Assembly: GCA_035999365.1 (NCBI GenBank)
Contig: DASYGT010000028.1
Location: forward strand, 1-64,000
DNA from: DASYGT01 sp035999365
GTDB taxonomy: Bacteria > Actinomycetota > Actinomycetes > Mycobacteriales > Jatrophihabitantaceae
Reading direction: 5' to 3'
Length of the DNA stretch: 64,000 bases
This document shows, piece by piece, positions 25,095-33,538 of this stretch; the stretch's first letter is position 1, and each line of letters opens with the position of its first letter. Position numbers and translations under genes: made by a program. The notes below the pieces were generated by a model. That model worked only from the letters and a program-made list of their open reading frames with translations. It did not search any database and was not told where the DNA came from.

Positions 25095-25526
25095 TCACGC
25101 CTCTGCGCGAGTGCGCAGCGATGCGAGTTCTTGACCCCAACCGCCCGTGTTGGATTCGAAGCTCTGCGCCTTGATCTCCTCGGTCGCGTCGAGTTTCGAG
25201 AAACCGCTTTCCACGACAGCGACGGTCACGCCGGTGTCGGAGGGCGTCACCGTGAACTCGATCAGGGTCGTGCGGCCGGCATCCAGATCGGAGCCCGGGA
25301 AGCTGCTCGCCCAGCGGAAGGCGGCGTACGTCTTGGGACGCATCTCGACCACCTCGACGGGGAAGCGGCCCCACTTCTCCGACTCGCGGATCACGACAGC
25401 GCCCGGGGTGCGGTCGGCGTCGGTGCCGGCGTCGCTCGGCACCCACCAGCCCGGCTCGGTGACGAGGTCCCAGACCCGGTCGAGTGGTGCCGAGATGGCG
25501 ATGCTCGTTTCGATGGTGTCCTGCAT
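25095..25526 (-). CDS. SRPBCC / AHSA1-like protein
   Basis: 143 aa. ATG 25526 is preceded by AAGGAG, a good Shine-Dalgarno. The N-terminus TIETSIAISAPLDRVWDLVT is the usual AHSA1/polyketide-cyclase opening, and the C-terminal long helix is also seen (FESNTGGWGQELASLRTRAE). It is the first gene of the ArsR cassette; such paired SRPBCC-ArsR operons are frequent in actinobacteria, and the SRPBCC may bind a small hydrophobic ligand. An upstream extension to 25595 was rejected because it would cover the operators. Confidence 0.86.
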   Translation of the reverse strand: MQDTIETSIAISAPLDRVWDLVTEPGWWVPSDAGTDADRTPGAVVIRESEKWGRFPVEVVEMRPKTYAAFRWASSFPGSDLDAGRTTLIEFTVTPSDTGVTVAVVESGFSKLDATEEIKAQSFESNTGGWGQELASLRTRAEA

Positions 25527-25557
25527 GGTGGCTCCTTGGAGGTCCGAAGGGGAATGT

Positions 25558-25575
25558 TGCAACTCCAGAGTTGCA
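25558..25575. promoter_or_regulatory. ArsR-type operator 1
   Basis: TGCAACTCCAGAGTTGCA is a palindrome with perfect 8-base arms around a central CA. It lies 32 bases upstream of the SRPBCC start. Probable ArsR binding site. Confidence 0.65.
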
Positions 25576-25590
25576 CATCCTGGGCTAAGA

Positions 25591-25608
25591 CGCAACCCTA
25601 GAGTTGCA
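25591..25608. promoter_or_regulatory. ArsR-type operator 2
   Basis: CGCAACCCTAGAGTTGCA repeats operator 1 with three differences. Its centre is 33 bases from the first, close to three helical turns, so two dimers could sit on the same face. Confidence 0.6.
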
Positions 25609-25736
25609 GGTCAGAGAAGGCGTACTCGCCCGGCGCGACCAGGCGGTCATTCGAGCGACAATCGTTACCAAACAGGCCTCGGTTGCGGCATCAACTAGCC
25701 GCTACGGTGTGTGACGCACATCATGAGGAGGCTGCG

Positions 25737-26558
25737 GTGGGTGGTCTGGTCGTGCGCGACGTGAGCGTGCGATTCGGCGGTCTTGCTGCGCTTCAAGACG
25801 TCTCCTTCGACGTTCCCCCGGGCGCCGTCGTCGGCATCATCGGCCCCAACGGTGCAGGCAAGACGACCCTCTTCAACGTCATCACCGGGTTCGTCCGCCC
25901 CACGGCCGGTGAGCTGAGCTGGGAAGACAAGCCGCTGCGCCCGTCGCCGGAAAAACTCGTCACGTCCGGGATCGCCCGCACGCTGCAGGCGGTCGGGCTG
26001 TTCCCGCAGCTGACCGCGCTCGAGAACGTCATGGTCGGTGCGGCGCGCTCACGTAAGGCCGGTTTCGCGAGTGCCCTGTTCGCACTTCCTCGCTCGGATC
26101 GCGACGAGCGCCGCCTAGAGGCGGACGCGTTGGCGTGGCTGGATCGCCTCGGTGTGGGCGACGCGGCACATCGCCTACCCACGGCACTGCCTTACCCGGT
26201 GCAGAAGCAGGTCGCCCTCGCCCGGGCCCTCGTCAGCCGACCCCGCCTGCTATTGCTCGACGAACCGGCCGGTGGCCTGGGCAGCAGCGACATCGCGGCC
26301 CTCGGAGACCTGATCCGGTCATTGCCGAAGTCCGGCGAGTCGCCGTGTTCGGTGTTGCTGGTCGAGCACCACATGGACCTCGTCATGGACGTATGCGACC
26401 AGGTCGTCGTACTCGACTTCGGCGTGCGCGTCTCGGTCGGCACGCCGGCGCAGGTCAAGGCCGATCCCGCCGTCGCGTCGGCCTACCTCGGCGTCGACGT
26501 GCCGCCGGACTCTCAGCTGCACGTCGGCGCCGCACCGGCGCACGGGGATGGCCAATGA
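25737..26558 (+). CDS. livG: ABC transporter ATP-binding protein, LivG type
   Basis: 273 aa. GTG 25737 was chosen for the AGGAGG five bases upstream over an earlier start at 25683. Walker A GPNGAGKTT at 36-44, Walker B LLLLDEP at 171-177. The signature region reads LPYPVQKQVALARA in place of LSGGQ, which fits the degenerate signature of LivG proteins. One of two ATPases of a branched-chain amino acid / urea-type (HAAT) importer. First gene of a five-gene operon in which four junctions overlap or nearly overlap. Confidence 0.9.
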   Translation: MGGLVVRDVSVRFGGLAALQDVSFDVPPGAVVGIIGPNGAGKTTLFNVITGFVRPTAGELSWEDKPLRPSPEKLVTSGIARTLQAVGLFPQLTALENVMVGAARSRKAGFASALFALPRSDRDERRLEADALAWLDRLGVGDAAHRLPTALPYPVQKQVALARALVSRPRLLLLDEPAGGLGSSDIAALGDLIRSLPKSGESPCSVLLVEHHMDLVMDVCDQVVVLDFGVRVSVGTPAQVKADPAVASAYLGVDVPPDSQLHVGAAPAHGDGQ

Positions 26559-27280
26559 CCGCCCTCCTCGACGTCGAGAACCTGTGCGCCGGATACGGGC
26601 GCGTCGCGGTGCTGCACGAGGTGACGCTCCAGCTCGAGCCCGCGAAGATCACCGCAGTGCTCGGTGCGAACGGCGCCGGCAAGACGACGTTGTTGCGCAC
26701 CCTGTCCGGGCTGCTCACGCCCACCGCAGGATCGATCCGACTCGGCGGCGCCGACCTGCGCAAGGTGCCGGTCGAGCGTCTCGTGACGCACGGTGTCGCG
26801 CACGTCCCGGAGGGGCGTGGCGTGATCGAGGAGCTCACGGTGGACGACAACCTGCGGCTGGGCGGGCTGTGGCGACGCGGCTCCGGCGCGGCCCGCGAGA
26901 CGACCAAGGCCATCGACGAGGTGTACGGGATCTTCGAACCGCTCGCCCGCCGCCGGCGCAACCACGGACACCAGCTGTCGGGCGGCGAAAGGCAGATGCT
27001 CGCCCTCGGCCGCGCACTCGTCGCCCGCCCGTCGCTGCTCCTGCTCGACGAGCCCTCCCTCGGACTCGCGCCACTCGTCGCCGCTCAGATCATGGCTCTG
27101 CTGCGCACGCTGCGCGACACCACCGGGCTGGCAGTGCTTCTCGTCGAGCAGAACGTGCGCAGCGCGCTCGCCATCGCCGACCACGGCGTGGTGCTCGCCC
27201 TGGGCAAGGTCGTCGCCAGCGGACCGGCGGCTGAGCTGCAGGCGGACGAGAACCTTCGACACGCCTACCTGGGGTTCTGA
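26555..27280 (+). CDS. livF: ABC transporter ATP-binding protein, LivF type
   Basis: 241 aa, the usual LivF length. Start ATG overlaps the LivG stop (ATGA). Walker A GANGAGKTT at 37-45, ABC signature LSGGE at 141-145, Walker B LLLLDEP near 161-167. LivF-typical GVAHVPEGRGVIEELTVDDNL is present. Pairs with LivG to drive uptake through the LivH/LivM pore. Confidence 0.92.
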   Translation: MTALLDVENLCAGYGRVAVLHEVTLQLEPAKITAVLGANGAGKTTLLRTLSGLLTPTAGSIRLGGADLRKVPVERLVTHGVAHVPEGRGVIEELTVDDNLRLGGLWRRGSGAARETTKAIDEVYGIFEPLARRRRNHGHQLSGGERQMLALGRALVARPSLLLLDEPSLGLAPLVAAQIMALLRTLRDTTGLAVLLVEQNVRSALAIADHGVVLALGKVVASGPAAELQADENLRHAYLGF

Positions 27281-27290
27281 AGGCGACGAC

Positions 27291-28169
27291 ATGAGCCGAT
27301 TCCTCTTCCTCACCTTCAACGGGCTGTCTTTCGGCGCCGTCTACGCAGCGGTGGCTCTGGCACTCGTCCTCATCTGGCGCACGACCCGCGTGCTGAACTT
27401 CGCACAGGGCGCGATGGCGACGGCCACCGCGTACGTCGCGATCTCGGTGACGCAGGCGACGCACTCGTACTGGCTCGGCTTCGCCGCCGCACTCGCCGCT
27501 GGCCTCGTGCTCGGCGCGATCGTTCAACTCACCGCGTTCCGGAAGGCAGAGCACGCCTCACCCCTGAACACGATCGTGATCGGCGTAGGGCTGCTCATTC
27601 TGATCGAGGCCATCGCCGGGATGATGTACGGCGCCGCGAACCGCGACTTTCCCCCGGCTTTCAGCACCAAGACCTATGCCGTCGGCAACACCGCGCTCTT
27701 CTCCAACCAGAACATCTTCACCGTCTGCTCGGTGCTCGGCCTGATGCTCGCGCTGGCTGCGTTGCTCACCTGGACGCCTTCGGGGCTGCGCATGCGTGCC
27801 GCCGCTTTCGCTCCCGAGGTGGCCCGCCTGCTCGGCGTGCGCGTCGGCCGCATGCTCACGCTCGGGTGGGCGCTCGCCGGACTGGTCGGCGCGCTCGCCG
27901 GCATGCTCGTGATCCCGACCGGCCTCGGCCTCTACCCGCAGGCGATGGACGGCGTGTTCGTCCTCGGCTTCGTCGGCGCGGTGGTCGGCGGACTCGAGAG
28001 CCCGGTCGGCGCGGTGGTCGGCGGTGTGATGACCGGTCTGGCGCTGTCCTACGCCAGTGGGTACGTGGGCAGCGACATCACCCAGCTCGCCGCGTTGGTG
28101 CTGCTCGTCGTCGTATTGCTCGCCCGCCCGAGCGGGTTGTTCAGCAAGCCACCGGCGAGGCGAGTCTGA
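27291..28169 (+). CDS. livH: ABC transporter permease, LivH type
   Basis: 292 aa with eight or so membrane helices. The LivH family opening (FNGLSFGAVYAAVALALVLIWRTTRVLNFAQGAM) and the EAA-like region GVRVGRMLTLGWALAGLVGALAGML are clear. Begins ten bases after LivF and ends in a TGATG overlap with LivM, forming the translocation channel with it. Confidence 0.92.
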   Translation: MSRFLFLTFNGLSFGAVYAAVALALVLIWRTTRVLNFAQGAMATATAYVAISVTQATHSYWLGFAAALAAGLVLGAIVQLTAFRKAEHASPLNTIVIGVGLLILIEAIAGMMYGAANRDFPPAFSTKTYAVGNTALFSNQNIFTVCSVLGLMLALAALLTWTPSGLRMRAAAFAPEVARLLGVRVGRMLTLGWALAGLVGALAGMLVIPTGLGLYPQAMDGVFVLGFVGAVVGGLESPVGAVVGGVMTGLALSYASGYVGSDITQLAALVLLVVVLLARPSGLFSKPPARRV

Positions 28170-29239
28170 TGCGCCGCCTCGCACACCTCTGGAGCGCGTC
28201 GACGTTGGCGCGGCACGTCGTGCTGCTCGCGATCGGTGTCGCGTTCGTCATCGTGCTCACCGCGACGTTCTCCGACTTCCACGACTTCCAACTCGCCACA
28301 CTCGGTGCCTACCTGTGTGCTATCGCGGGCCTGACGGTCCTCACCGGCCTGAACGGGCAGGTGTCACTCGGCCATGCAGCACTCATGGCGATCGGCGCCT
28401 ACACCGTCGCGCTTCTGCAGATGCACTTCTCGAATGCCGGTACGACCGGGGTGTGGGTGCTGCCGGTGTCACTGCTGGCCGGTGCCGCGGTCACCGCGGT
28501 CGCAGGGGCGGTGGTCGGCGTGGCGGCAGCTCGGCTGCGCGGCCCGTACCTGGCCGGTGCCACGCTGGCGCTCGGCGTCGCACTGCCGTCGATCACGTCG
28601 CACTACACGTCGGTGTTCAAGGGCGACCAGGGGTTGTTCGTACCCTTCGACGGCCCACCCGCCTCGCTGGGCTCGACATTCACGCTCGAACACTGGCAGT
28701 CGTGGTTGAGCCTGTTCGCCGCGCTCCTCGTGCTGTTCTTCCTGGCGAACCTGAAGCGATCGGCGGTCGGGCGGCACATGCGGGCCGTTCGCGACGACGA
28801 GATCGCCTCGGCGCTGTGCGGCCTGTCCGTGCCGCGGATACAGATTCAAGCGTTTGCCGTCAGCTCCGCCGCGGCCGGTCTCGGCGGCGGCGTTCTCGCC
28901 GTCGTTCTGCAGAATGCGTCGCCCGGCTCGTTCGATCTCGTGCTGTCGTTGACGCTTCTGTCGGCGGCGGTGATCGGTGGCCTCGGCACGCTGACCGGCG
29001 CCGTGTGGGGCTCGATCGTCGTGATCTATCTCGGAACATTCATCCGTGACCGCGTGAACGACCTGCACCTGTCGGCCGCATCGACGGCAAAGCTGCACGA
29101 CAACCTGCCGAACGCCGTCTACGGCTTGATGTTGATCCTCGTGATGCTCGCCCTTCCCGGCGGCATCCAGGGCCTGCTCCGCAGGCTGCCCGTGTTCGGT
29201 ACCCACCGCTCCACCCCACACACAGGAGGTTCCGCATGA
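28169..29239 (+). CDS. livM: ABC transporter permease, LivM type
   Basis: 356 aa, multi-pass. The Liv/HAAT signature LTGLNGQVSLGHAALMAIGAYTVALLQ is near residues 54-81, and GRHMRAVRDDEIASALCGLSV carries the coupling-helix sequence. Partner of LivH. Its last bases overlap the start of the substrate-binding lipoprotein gene. Confidence 0.92.
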   Translation: MRRLAHLWSASTLARHVVLLAIGVAFVIVLTATFSDFHDFQLATLGAYLCAIAGLTVLTGLNGQVSLGHAALMAIGAYTVALLQMHFSNAGTTGVWVLPVSLLAGAAVTAVAGAVVGVAAARLRGPYLAGATLALGVALPSITSHYTSVFKGDQGLFVPFDGPPASLGSTFTLEHWQSWLSLFAALLVLFFLANLKRSAVGRHMRAVRDDEIASALCGLSVPRIQIQAFAVSSAAAGLGGGVLAVVLQNASPGSFDLVLSLTLLSAAVIGGLGTLTGAVWGSIVVIYLGTFIRDRVNDLHLSAASTAKLHDNLPNAVYGLMLILVMLALPGGIQGLLRRLPVFGTHRSTPHTGGSA

Positions 29240-30534
29240 TGGTGACCAGAAGGCGGTGTTCGGCGGTGATTGCGGTCATCGCTGCCACCGCGCTCACGCT
29301 GGGGGCGTGCAGCAGCAGCAAGAAAGCCAGCAGCACCGGCGGCGGCTCAGGAGACACAAGCGCGCCTGGCGTGACCGCGACGTCGATCCTGCTGGGCACC
29401 ACGCAGCCCCTCACGGGGCCGGCGGCGCCGGGCTACTCAAAGATCAGCGCTGCCATGTCGGCGTACTTCGCCTACGCGAATGCCGGCGGCGGGGTGAACG
29501 GACGCAAGGTCACCCTCAAGGTGCTCGACGACGGGTACAACCCGACGACAACCGCCACGGACACGCGTGAACTCGTCCTGCAGGACAAGGTCTTCGCACT
29601 CGTCGGCGCGCTCGGTACTCCGACGCACACCGCCGTGCTCGATTTCATCAAGCAGAACAAGGTGCCTGACCTGTTCGTCTCGTCGGGCAGTCGTAGCTGG
29701 AACCAGCCGACCAAGTACCCCACGACGTTCGGCTGGCAGCCGGACTACACCATCGAGGGCAAGATCCTCGGTGACTACGTGAAGAAGAACTTCGCGGGTA
29801 AGACGGTCTGCACCTTCGGGCAGGGCGACGACTTCGGCACCGACGGCGCGCAGGGTGTCGAGCTGACACTGGGATCCGGTTCGCTCAAGACCAAGCAGAC
29901 CTACACCCCGACGAACACCAACGTCGGCCCGCAGATCGGCGCGCTCAAGGCTGCCGGTTGCCAGGTCAACGTGGCGTTCACGGTTCCCGGCTTCACCGCA
30001 CTCGCGCTGGGAACCGCAGCGGCGCTGAAGTACCAGGCGCAGTGGGTCGTCTCGAACGTCGGCTCTGACATCGTCACGCTGACGGGATTCCTCAAGACGG
30101 CGACCAAGCCGCTGCTCGAAGGCGTCGTGTCCGACGCCTACGCACCGATCCCGACGGACACCTCCAACAGCTGGATCCAGCTGTTCCAGAAGGTGGACGC
30201 GCAGTACGACAACAACGCTCCGTTCGACGGGAACGTCCTGTACGGCATGGCTCTTGCGTACACGACGCTCCAGGCGCTGAAGGCGGCCGGCAAGACCCTC
30301 ACCCGGGGATCGCTGGTTGCGGCCGTCGAAAAGGGCGGCTTCACCGGACCTGGGCTGACGCCGTTCCGCTTCTCGGCGACGGACCACTCCGGGTACTCCG
30401 GCACGCAGGTCGTCGTGATCCACGGAGGTGTGGCGGCGCCGACAGGGCCGGTCTACACCACCGATGACGGTTCCGGCGCGCTGAGTACCGTGTCGACGCA
30501 GCCGCCGAGCGCTCCGGCGAACGGCCTGCCGTAA
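29236..30534 (+). CDS. ABC transporter substrate-binding lipoprotein (LivK-like)
   Basis: 432 aa lipoprotein. Signal peptide with lipobox LGAC (lipid-modified Cys25), then a Ser/Gly/Lys linker. Periplasmic-binding fold opens TSILLGTTQPLTGPAAPGYSK and continues through ANAGGGVNGRKVTLKVLDDGYNP, a LivK-type pattern. Anchored outside the membrane, it delivers solute to LivHM. The ATG overlaps the LivM stop and has GGAGG seven bases before. Ligand could be a branched-chain amino acid, amide, urea or aromatic acid; the sequence does not settle it. A strong hairpin follows the gene. Confidence 0.9.
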   Translation: MMVTRRRCSAVIAVIAATALTLGACSSSKKASSTGGGSGDTSAPGVTATSILLGTTQPLTGPAAPGYSKISAAMSAYFAYANAGGGVNGRKVTLKVLDDGYNPTTTATDTRELVLQDKVFALVGALGTPTHTAVLDFIKQNKVPDLFVSSGSRSWNQPTKYPTTFGWQPDYTIEGKILGDYVKKNFAGKTVCTFGQGDDFGTDGAQGVELTLGSGSLKTKQTYTPTNTNVGPQIGALKAAGCQVNVAFTVPGFTALALGTAAALKYQAQWVVSNVGSDIVTLTGFLKTATKPLLEGVVSDAYAPIPTDTSNSWIQLFQKVDAQYDNNAPFDGNVLYGMALAYTTLQALKAAGKTLTRGSLVAAVEKGGFTGPGLTPFRFSATDHSGYSGTQVVVIHGGVAAPTGPVYTTDDGSGALSTVSTQPPSAPANGLP

Positions 30535-30544
30535 CACCACGACC

Positions 30545-30591
30545 GATCGTGCAAGGTTCGGCTGCCTGAGGGCGCCGAACCTTGCACGATC
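30545..30591 (+). terminator. Terminator hairpin after the liv operon
   Basis: Perfect 18-base inverted repeat (30545-30562 and 30574-30591) around an 11-base loop, starting ten bases after the substrate-binding protein stop. No T-tract, but the stem is the longest perfect one found in the window. Confidence 0.85.
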
Positions 30592-30622
30592 TGCGAGGTC
30601 GTGCCGCTACGAGAGGTCCCGA

Positions 30623-32176
30623 ATGCCAAAGGTCGTACTCGTCGCCGGCGCGAGTGGATTTGTCGGGACCGCCTTGGTCTCCCGCCTCGTCGACGAGGGC
30701 TACGTCGTCCGGGCCATGACTCGACGGCCAAATGCCTACGACGGCGCCGCAGAGCCGGTGTTCGGTGACGTCGATAGGCCCGAATCGCTCGACGCCGCCC
30801 TCGCCGGTGCCGAGGTGGCGTATTACCTCGTGCATTCCTTGGCTGCCACGGATTTCGAGGATCGTGACTCGCGCGCTGCCCGTGCATTCGGTGCCGCAGC
30901 GGCGCGAGCCGGCGTTGGCCGCATCGTGTACCTGGGTGGTCTGGGTGAGGACGGCGCCGACCTCTCGGCGCACCTGCGCTCGCGCCGAGAGGTCGAGACA
31001 TTGCTGGCCGAGGGCGGCGTGCCCGTGACGACCCTGCGCGCCGCGGTGATCATCGGGCACGGCGGAATCTCGTGGGAGATGACCCGCCAGCTCGTCAGCC
31101 GATTGCCGGTCATGATCACGCCGCGCTGGGTACAGACCCGCACCCAGCCGATCGCCCTCGAGGACATCGTCGGATACCTCGTCGCAATCCTCGACGTGCC
31201 GCAGTCGGCCGGGCGTGCCTACGACGTGGGGGGACCGGAGGTGTTGCGCTACGTCGACATGATGAAGCGCACCGCACGCATCCAGAACCACCGGCGGCTG
31301 ATCGTGGTGCCGGTGCCGCTGCTCACCCCCCGGCTGTCGTCGATGTGGCTGCGCCTGGTCACCGACGTCGACATCCCCACCGCGCGCAACCTCGTCGATT
31401 CGCTGGGCACCGAAGTCGTGGTCACCGATGACGCGATCACGTCGCTGTTGCCGGGGCCGACGCTGTCGTTCGACGACGCCGTCCGGCGATCGCTCACCGA
31501 GCGCATGCGAGTAGCCGCCGCCAACGAGACGCATGCCCAGGCCGAACCGACCGCAGTGGTCCGGCGCCGGCGCATCGTCGTTCTGTTGACGCTGGCTGTC
31601 GGTGCCGCGCTCTTGGGACTGTCGCTCACCCAGCGGCCGGGCGCGGGGCTGTTCTATGTCGCGGCTGCGGCACTGGCCGCTACCTGGACCGTCGGCGGCT
31701 TGCTGTCGGGGCCGCTGCATCTGGGCCGCAGCCCTTCGGCCGACAAGGGCCGCAGGCCGTTGCTGGGCCCGCTGCTGCTCGGGCTGGCGATCGGCGGGGC
31801 GTTCCTGCTCGGCGCGCTGGTGGTGCGCGAGGTACATCCACTGCGTCATCTCGTGCAGCAGGTGCTCGATCACGCCCGGCACGGCTCGCTGCCGCTGGTG
31901 GTGGCGCTCACCGTGGCGAACGGCATCGCCGAGGAGATCTTCTTCCGCGGTGCCGTGTTCGCCGCGGTGGGCCGCCGTCACCCGGTGCGGGTGACCACCA
32001 TCGTCTATGCCCTGGTGACGGTGGCGAGTGGGAACGCGATGCTGGTATTCGCCGCGCTGACCGTCGGCACCCTGTTCGCCGTCGAGCGTCTGCGCACGGG
32101 CGGCGTGCTCGCGTCGAGCATCACGCATGTCACCTGGTCACTGGTGATGTTGCTGGCCCTGCCGGCGATCATCTGA
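30623..32176 (+). CDS. NAD(P)-binding Rossmann protein fused to a CPBP intramembrane protease-like domain
   Basis: 517 aa. Residues 1 to about 300 form an NmrA/atypical-SDR domain (VLVAGASGFVGTALVSRL; cofactor loop 9-15; VHSLAATDFEDRDSRAARAF; YLGGLGEDGA). From about 316 come several helices typical of CPBP/Abi proteins, with the metalloprotease-like motif EEIFFR (Glu437, Glu438, Arg442) and a later His502 (SSITHVTW). The two parts are in one frame without a break. CPBP proteins include CAAX-prenyl endopeptidases and phage-abortive or bacteriocin-immunity proteins. A membrane redox/protease role is possible but unknown. The fusion is unusual. Confidence 0.82.
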   Translation: MPKVVLVAGASGFVGTALVSRLVDEGYVVRAMTRRPNAYDGAAEPVFGDVDRPESLDAALAGAEVAYYLVHSLAATDFEDRDSRAARAFGAAAARAGVGRIVYLGGLGEDGADLSAHLRSRREVETLLAEGGVPVTTLRAAVIIGHGGISWEMTRQLVSRLPVMITPRWVQTRTQPIALEDIVGYLVAILDVPQSAGRAYDVGGPEVLRYVDMMKRTARIQNHRRLIVVPVPLLTPRLSSMWLRLVTDVDIPTARNLVDSLGTEVVVTDDAITSLLPGPTLSFDDAVRRSLTERMRVAAANETHAQAEPTAVVRRRRIVVLLTLAVGAALLGLSLTQRPGAGLFYVAAAALAATWTVGGLLSGPLHLGRSPSADKGRRPLLGPLLLGLAIGGAFLLGALVVREVHPLRHLVQQVLDHARHGSLPLVVALTVANGIAEEIFFRGAVFAAVGRRHPVRVTTIVYALVTVASGNAMLVFAALTVGTLFAVERLRTGGVLASSITHVTWSLVMLLALPAII

Positions 32177-32193
32177 TTGCGCGGTCGGGGGCC

Positions 32194-32493
32194 CTACTTG
32201 CCCAACACCACGTCGTACGCCTCGCTGAACGTCGGCGACGGGCCGTCGGCGGGGATCTCCATGCCGTGCGCCGCGGCGACGCTCATGATTGCCGGGGTCA
32301 ACTGACTCGCATTGAAGGCGTCGTAGTCGGCCTGGCTGTTCCACACGTCGAGGATTCGGGTGCCGCCCTCTTCCTCGACGGCGATGTGGATGAGCAGACC
32401 GGCCGGTGGGTTACCGGAGACATCCATCTTCGCGCTGACTTCTTCGATCATCTGACGCGGGACGGGGAGGTGTTGTTCGAGCAGAACGGTCAT
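32194..32493 (-). CDS. Small hypothetical protein, possible dimeric alpha-beta barrel
   Basis: 99 aa from ATG 32493. Phrases such as VLLEQHLPVPRQMIEEVSAKM, LLIHIAVEEEGGTRILDVWNSQADYDAF and the closing ISEAYDVV-like end (TFSEAYDVVLGK) recall proteins of the dimeric alpha-beta-barrel type (antibiotic biosynthesis monooxygenase-like). No catalytic residues can be claimed. A longer frame to 32847 was rejected because it lacks protein character and overlaps the ParB-like gene. Confidence 0.6.
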   Translation of the reverse strand: MTVLLEQHLPVPRQMIEEVSAKMDVSGNPPAGLLIHIAVEEEGGTRILDVWNSQADYDAFNASQLTPAIMSVAAAHGMEIPADGPSPTFSEAYDVVLGK

Positions 32494-32606
32494 AGCGCCC
32501 CTACTTCCTTGAAGGGACCGGCAGAGCCGGCTTGGCCGGACACTAAGCCCAATCTCATCGCGGCAACAAGGGGCGTCCGATGCCGAATCGGTGAACGGCT
32601 GGCTCG

Positions 32607-33425
32607 TCAGCGATGGCGAATGACGCGGGGCATCGGGTCGCGACTGCTGAAGCGCAGGCTGGTGACCTTGTCGCCTGCCCGCCACGCGTTGAACGCCATG
32701 ATGTACAGCGCCACGTGCTCGCGCCCTTCGCGGCGGCGGACGGCCTGGCCGGCCTGCTTGCGCGCCATCCCGAACATCACCCGGCGGAACACCAGCCGCG
32801 GGTCGCCCTTGGTCAACCCCGCGCCGTCGATGACGCCCTCGAACCACTCTTCGAGTTCGGCCTTGCGCGACGCGCGGGAGACCAGATAGCTCGCCGCGCC
32901 GGCCGCACTCTTGATCATGCCCGTGGCCACGGCGATCTGCTCGCCGACGGTGATGAAGTCGCGCAGCTTGGGGTGCTGGTCGAGAGTAAGGACGACCTGG
33001 TGGTTCGTGACGGTGGCACCGCCGCCGGACCAGGTCTGATCGGGGCGGTTCTCGTACATCCAGACGGTGCGCACCATCGCGGCCAGCGTCGGCGAGGACT
33101 TCTCGCCCTCGATGGCCAGCACGTCGGCCGCATTGCGGCGCTTGCCGGTGTCGAGAACGTCGAAGGTGCCCTCGTCGACCTCGGTGAAGACGGTCATCTC
33201 GACGGACATGTCCGCCTCGATCACCGCTGCGAGGCGGTGTTGCCCGTCGACCAGGTAGCCGTTCACGTCGAACGCAATGCCCTGATGGGTGACCATCCAG
33301 TCCCCGCGCTGCATCGCCTCGGCGAAGGCCCGCACGATAGGCCGGGACAGTGGCCGGTTGGTGGTGTTGGCTTCCAGCATCTCGGCAGCTTTGGCCGGAG
33401 TGATGGTCTGCACCCTGCTACGCAC
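32607..33425 (-). CDS. ParB/Srx-fold protein (phage-like)
   Basis: 272 aa from GTG 33425, chosen because AGAGGGG is 8 bases upstream; GTG 33461 is an alternative. The motif GYLVDGQHRLAAVIEADMSVEM (DGQHR at 60-64) is the conserved GxxR-type core of ParB N-terminal nuclease/CTPase folds; the later helices (MIKSAAGAASYLVSRASRKAELEEWF) fit DNA-binding. Similar stand-alone proteins are frequent in actinophages and in chromosomal islands, where they are implicated in DNA modification or plasmid-like functions. No partner ParA is nearby. Its function here is unknown. Confidence 0.72.
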   Translation of the reverse strand: MRSRVQTITPAKAAEMLEANTTNRPLSRPIVRAFAEAMQRGDWMVTHQGIAFDVNGYLVDGQHRLAAVIEADMSVEMTVFTEVDEGTFDVLDTGKRRNAADVLAIEGEKSSPTLAAMVRTVWMYENRPDQTWSGGGATVTNHQVVLTLDQHPKLRDFITVGEQIAVATGMIKSAAGAASYLVSRASRKAELEEWFEGVIDGAGLTKGDPRLVFRRVMFGMARKQAGQAVRRREGREHVALYIMAFNAWRAGDKVTSLRFSSRDPMPRVIRHR

Positions 33426-33538
33426 GAAATGGGCCCCTCTGGTCGGTGTTTCTCCGCCCACCTTTCCATACCGCCCGCCCGGAGCCAGAGGTCCGAAAAT
33501 GGCGGACGGTTGTCAGACCTGGCGGTCAGAATGGGGGG

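Noticed and set aside
30341..32128. 595-codon minus-strand frame
   Set aside because: Shadow of the Rossmann-CPBP gene; composition is Arg/His/Gln-rich with no motifs.
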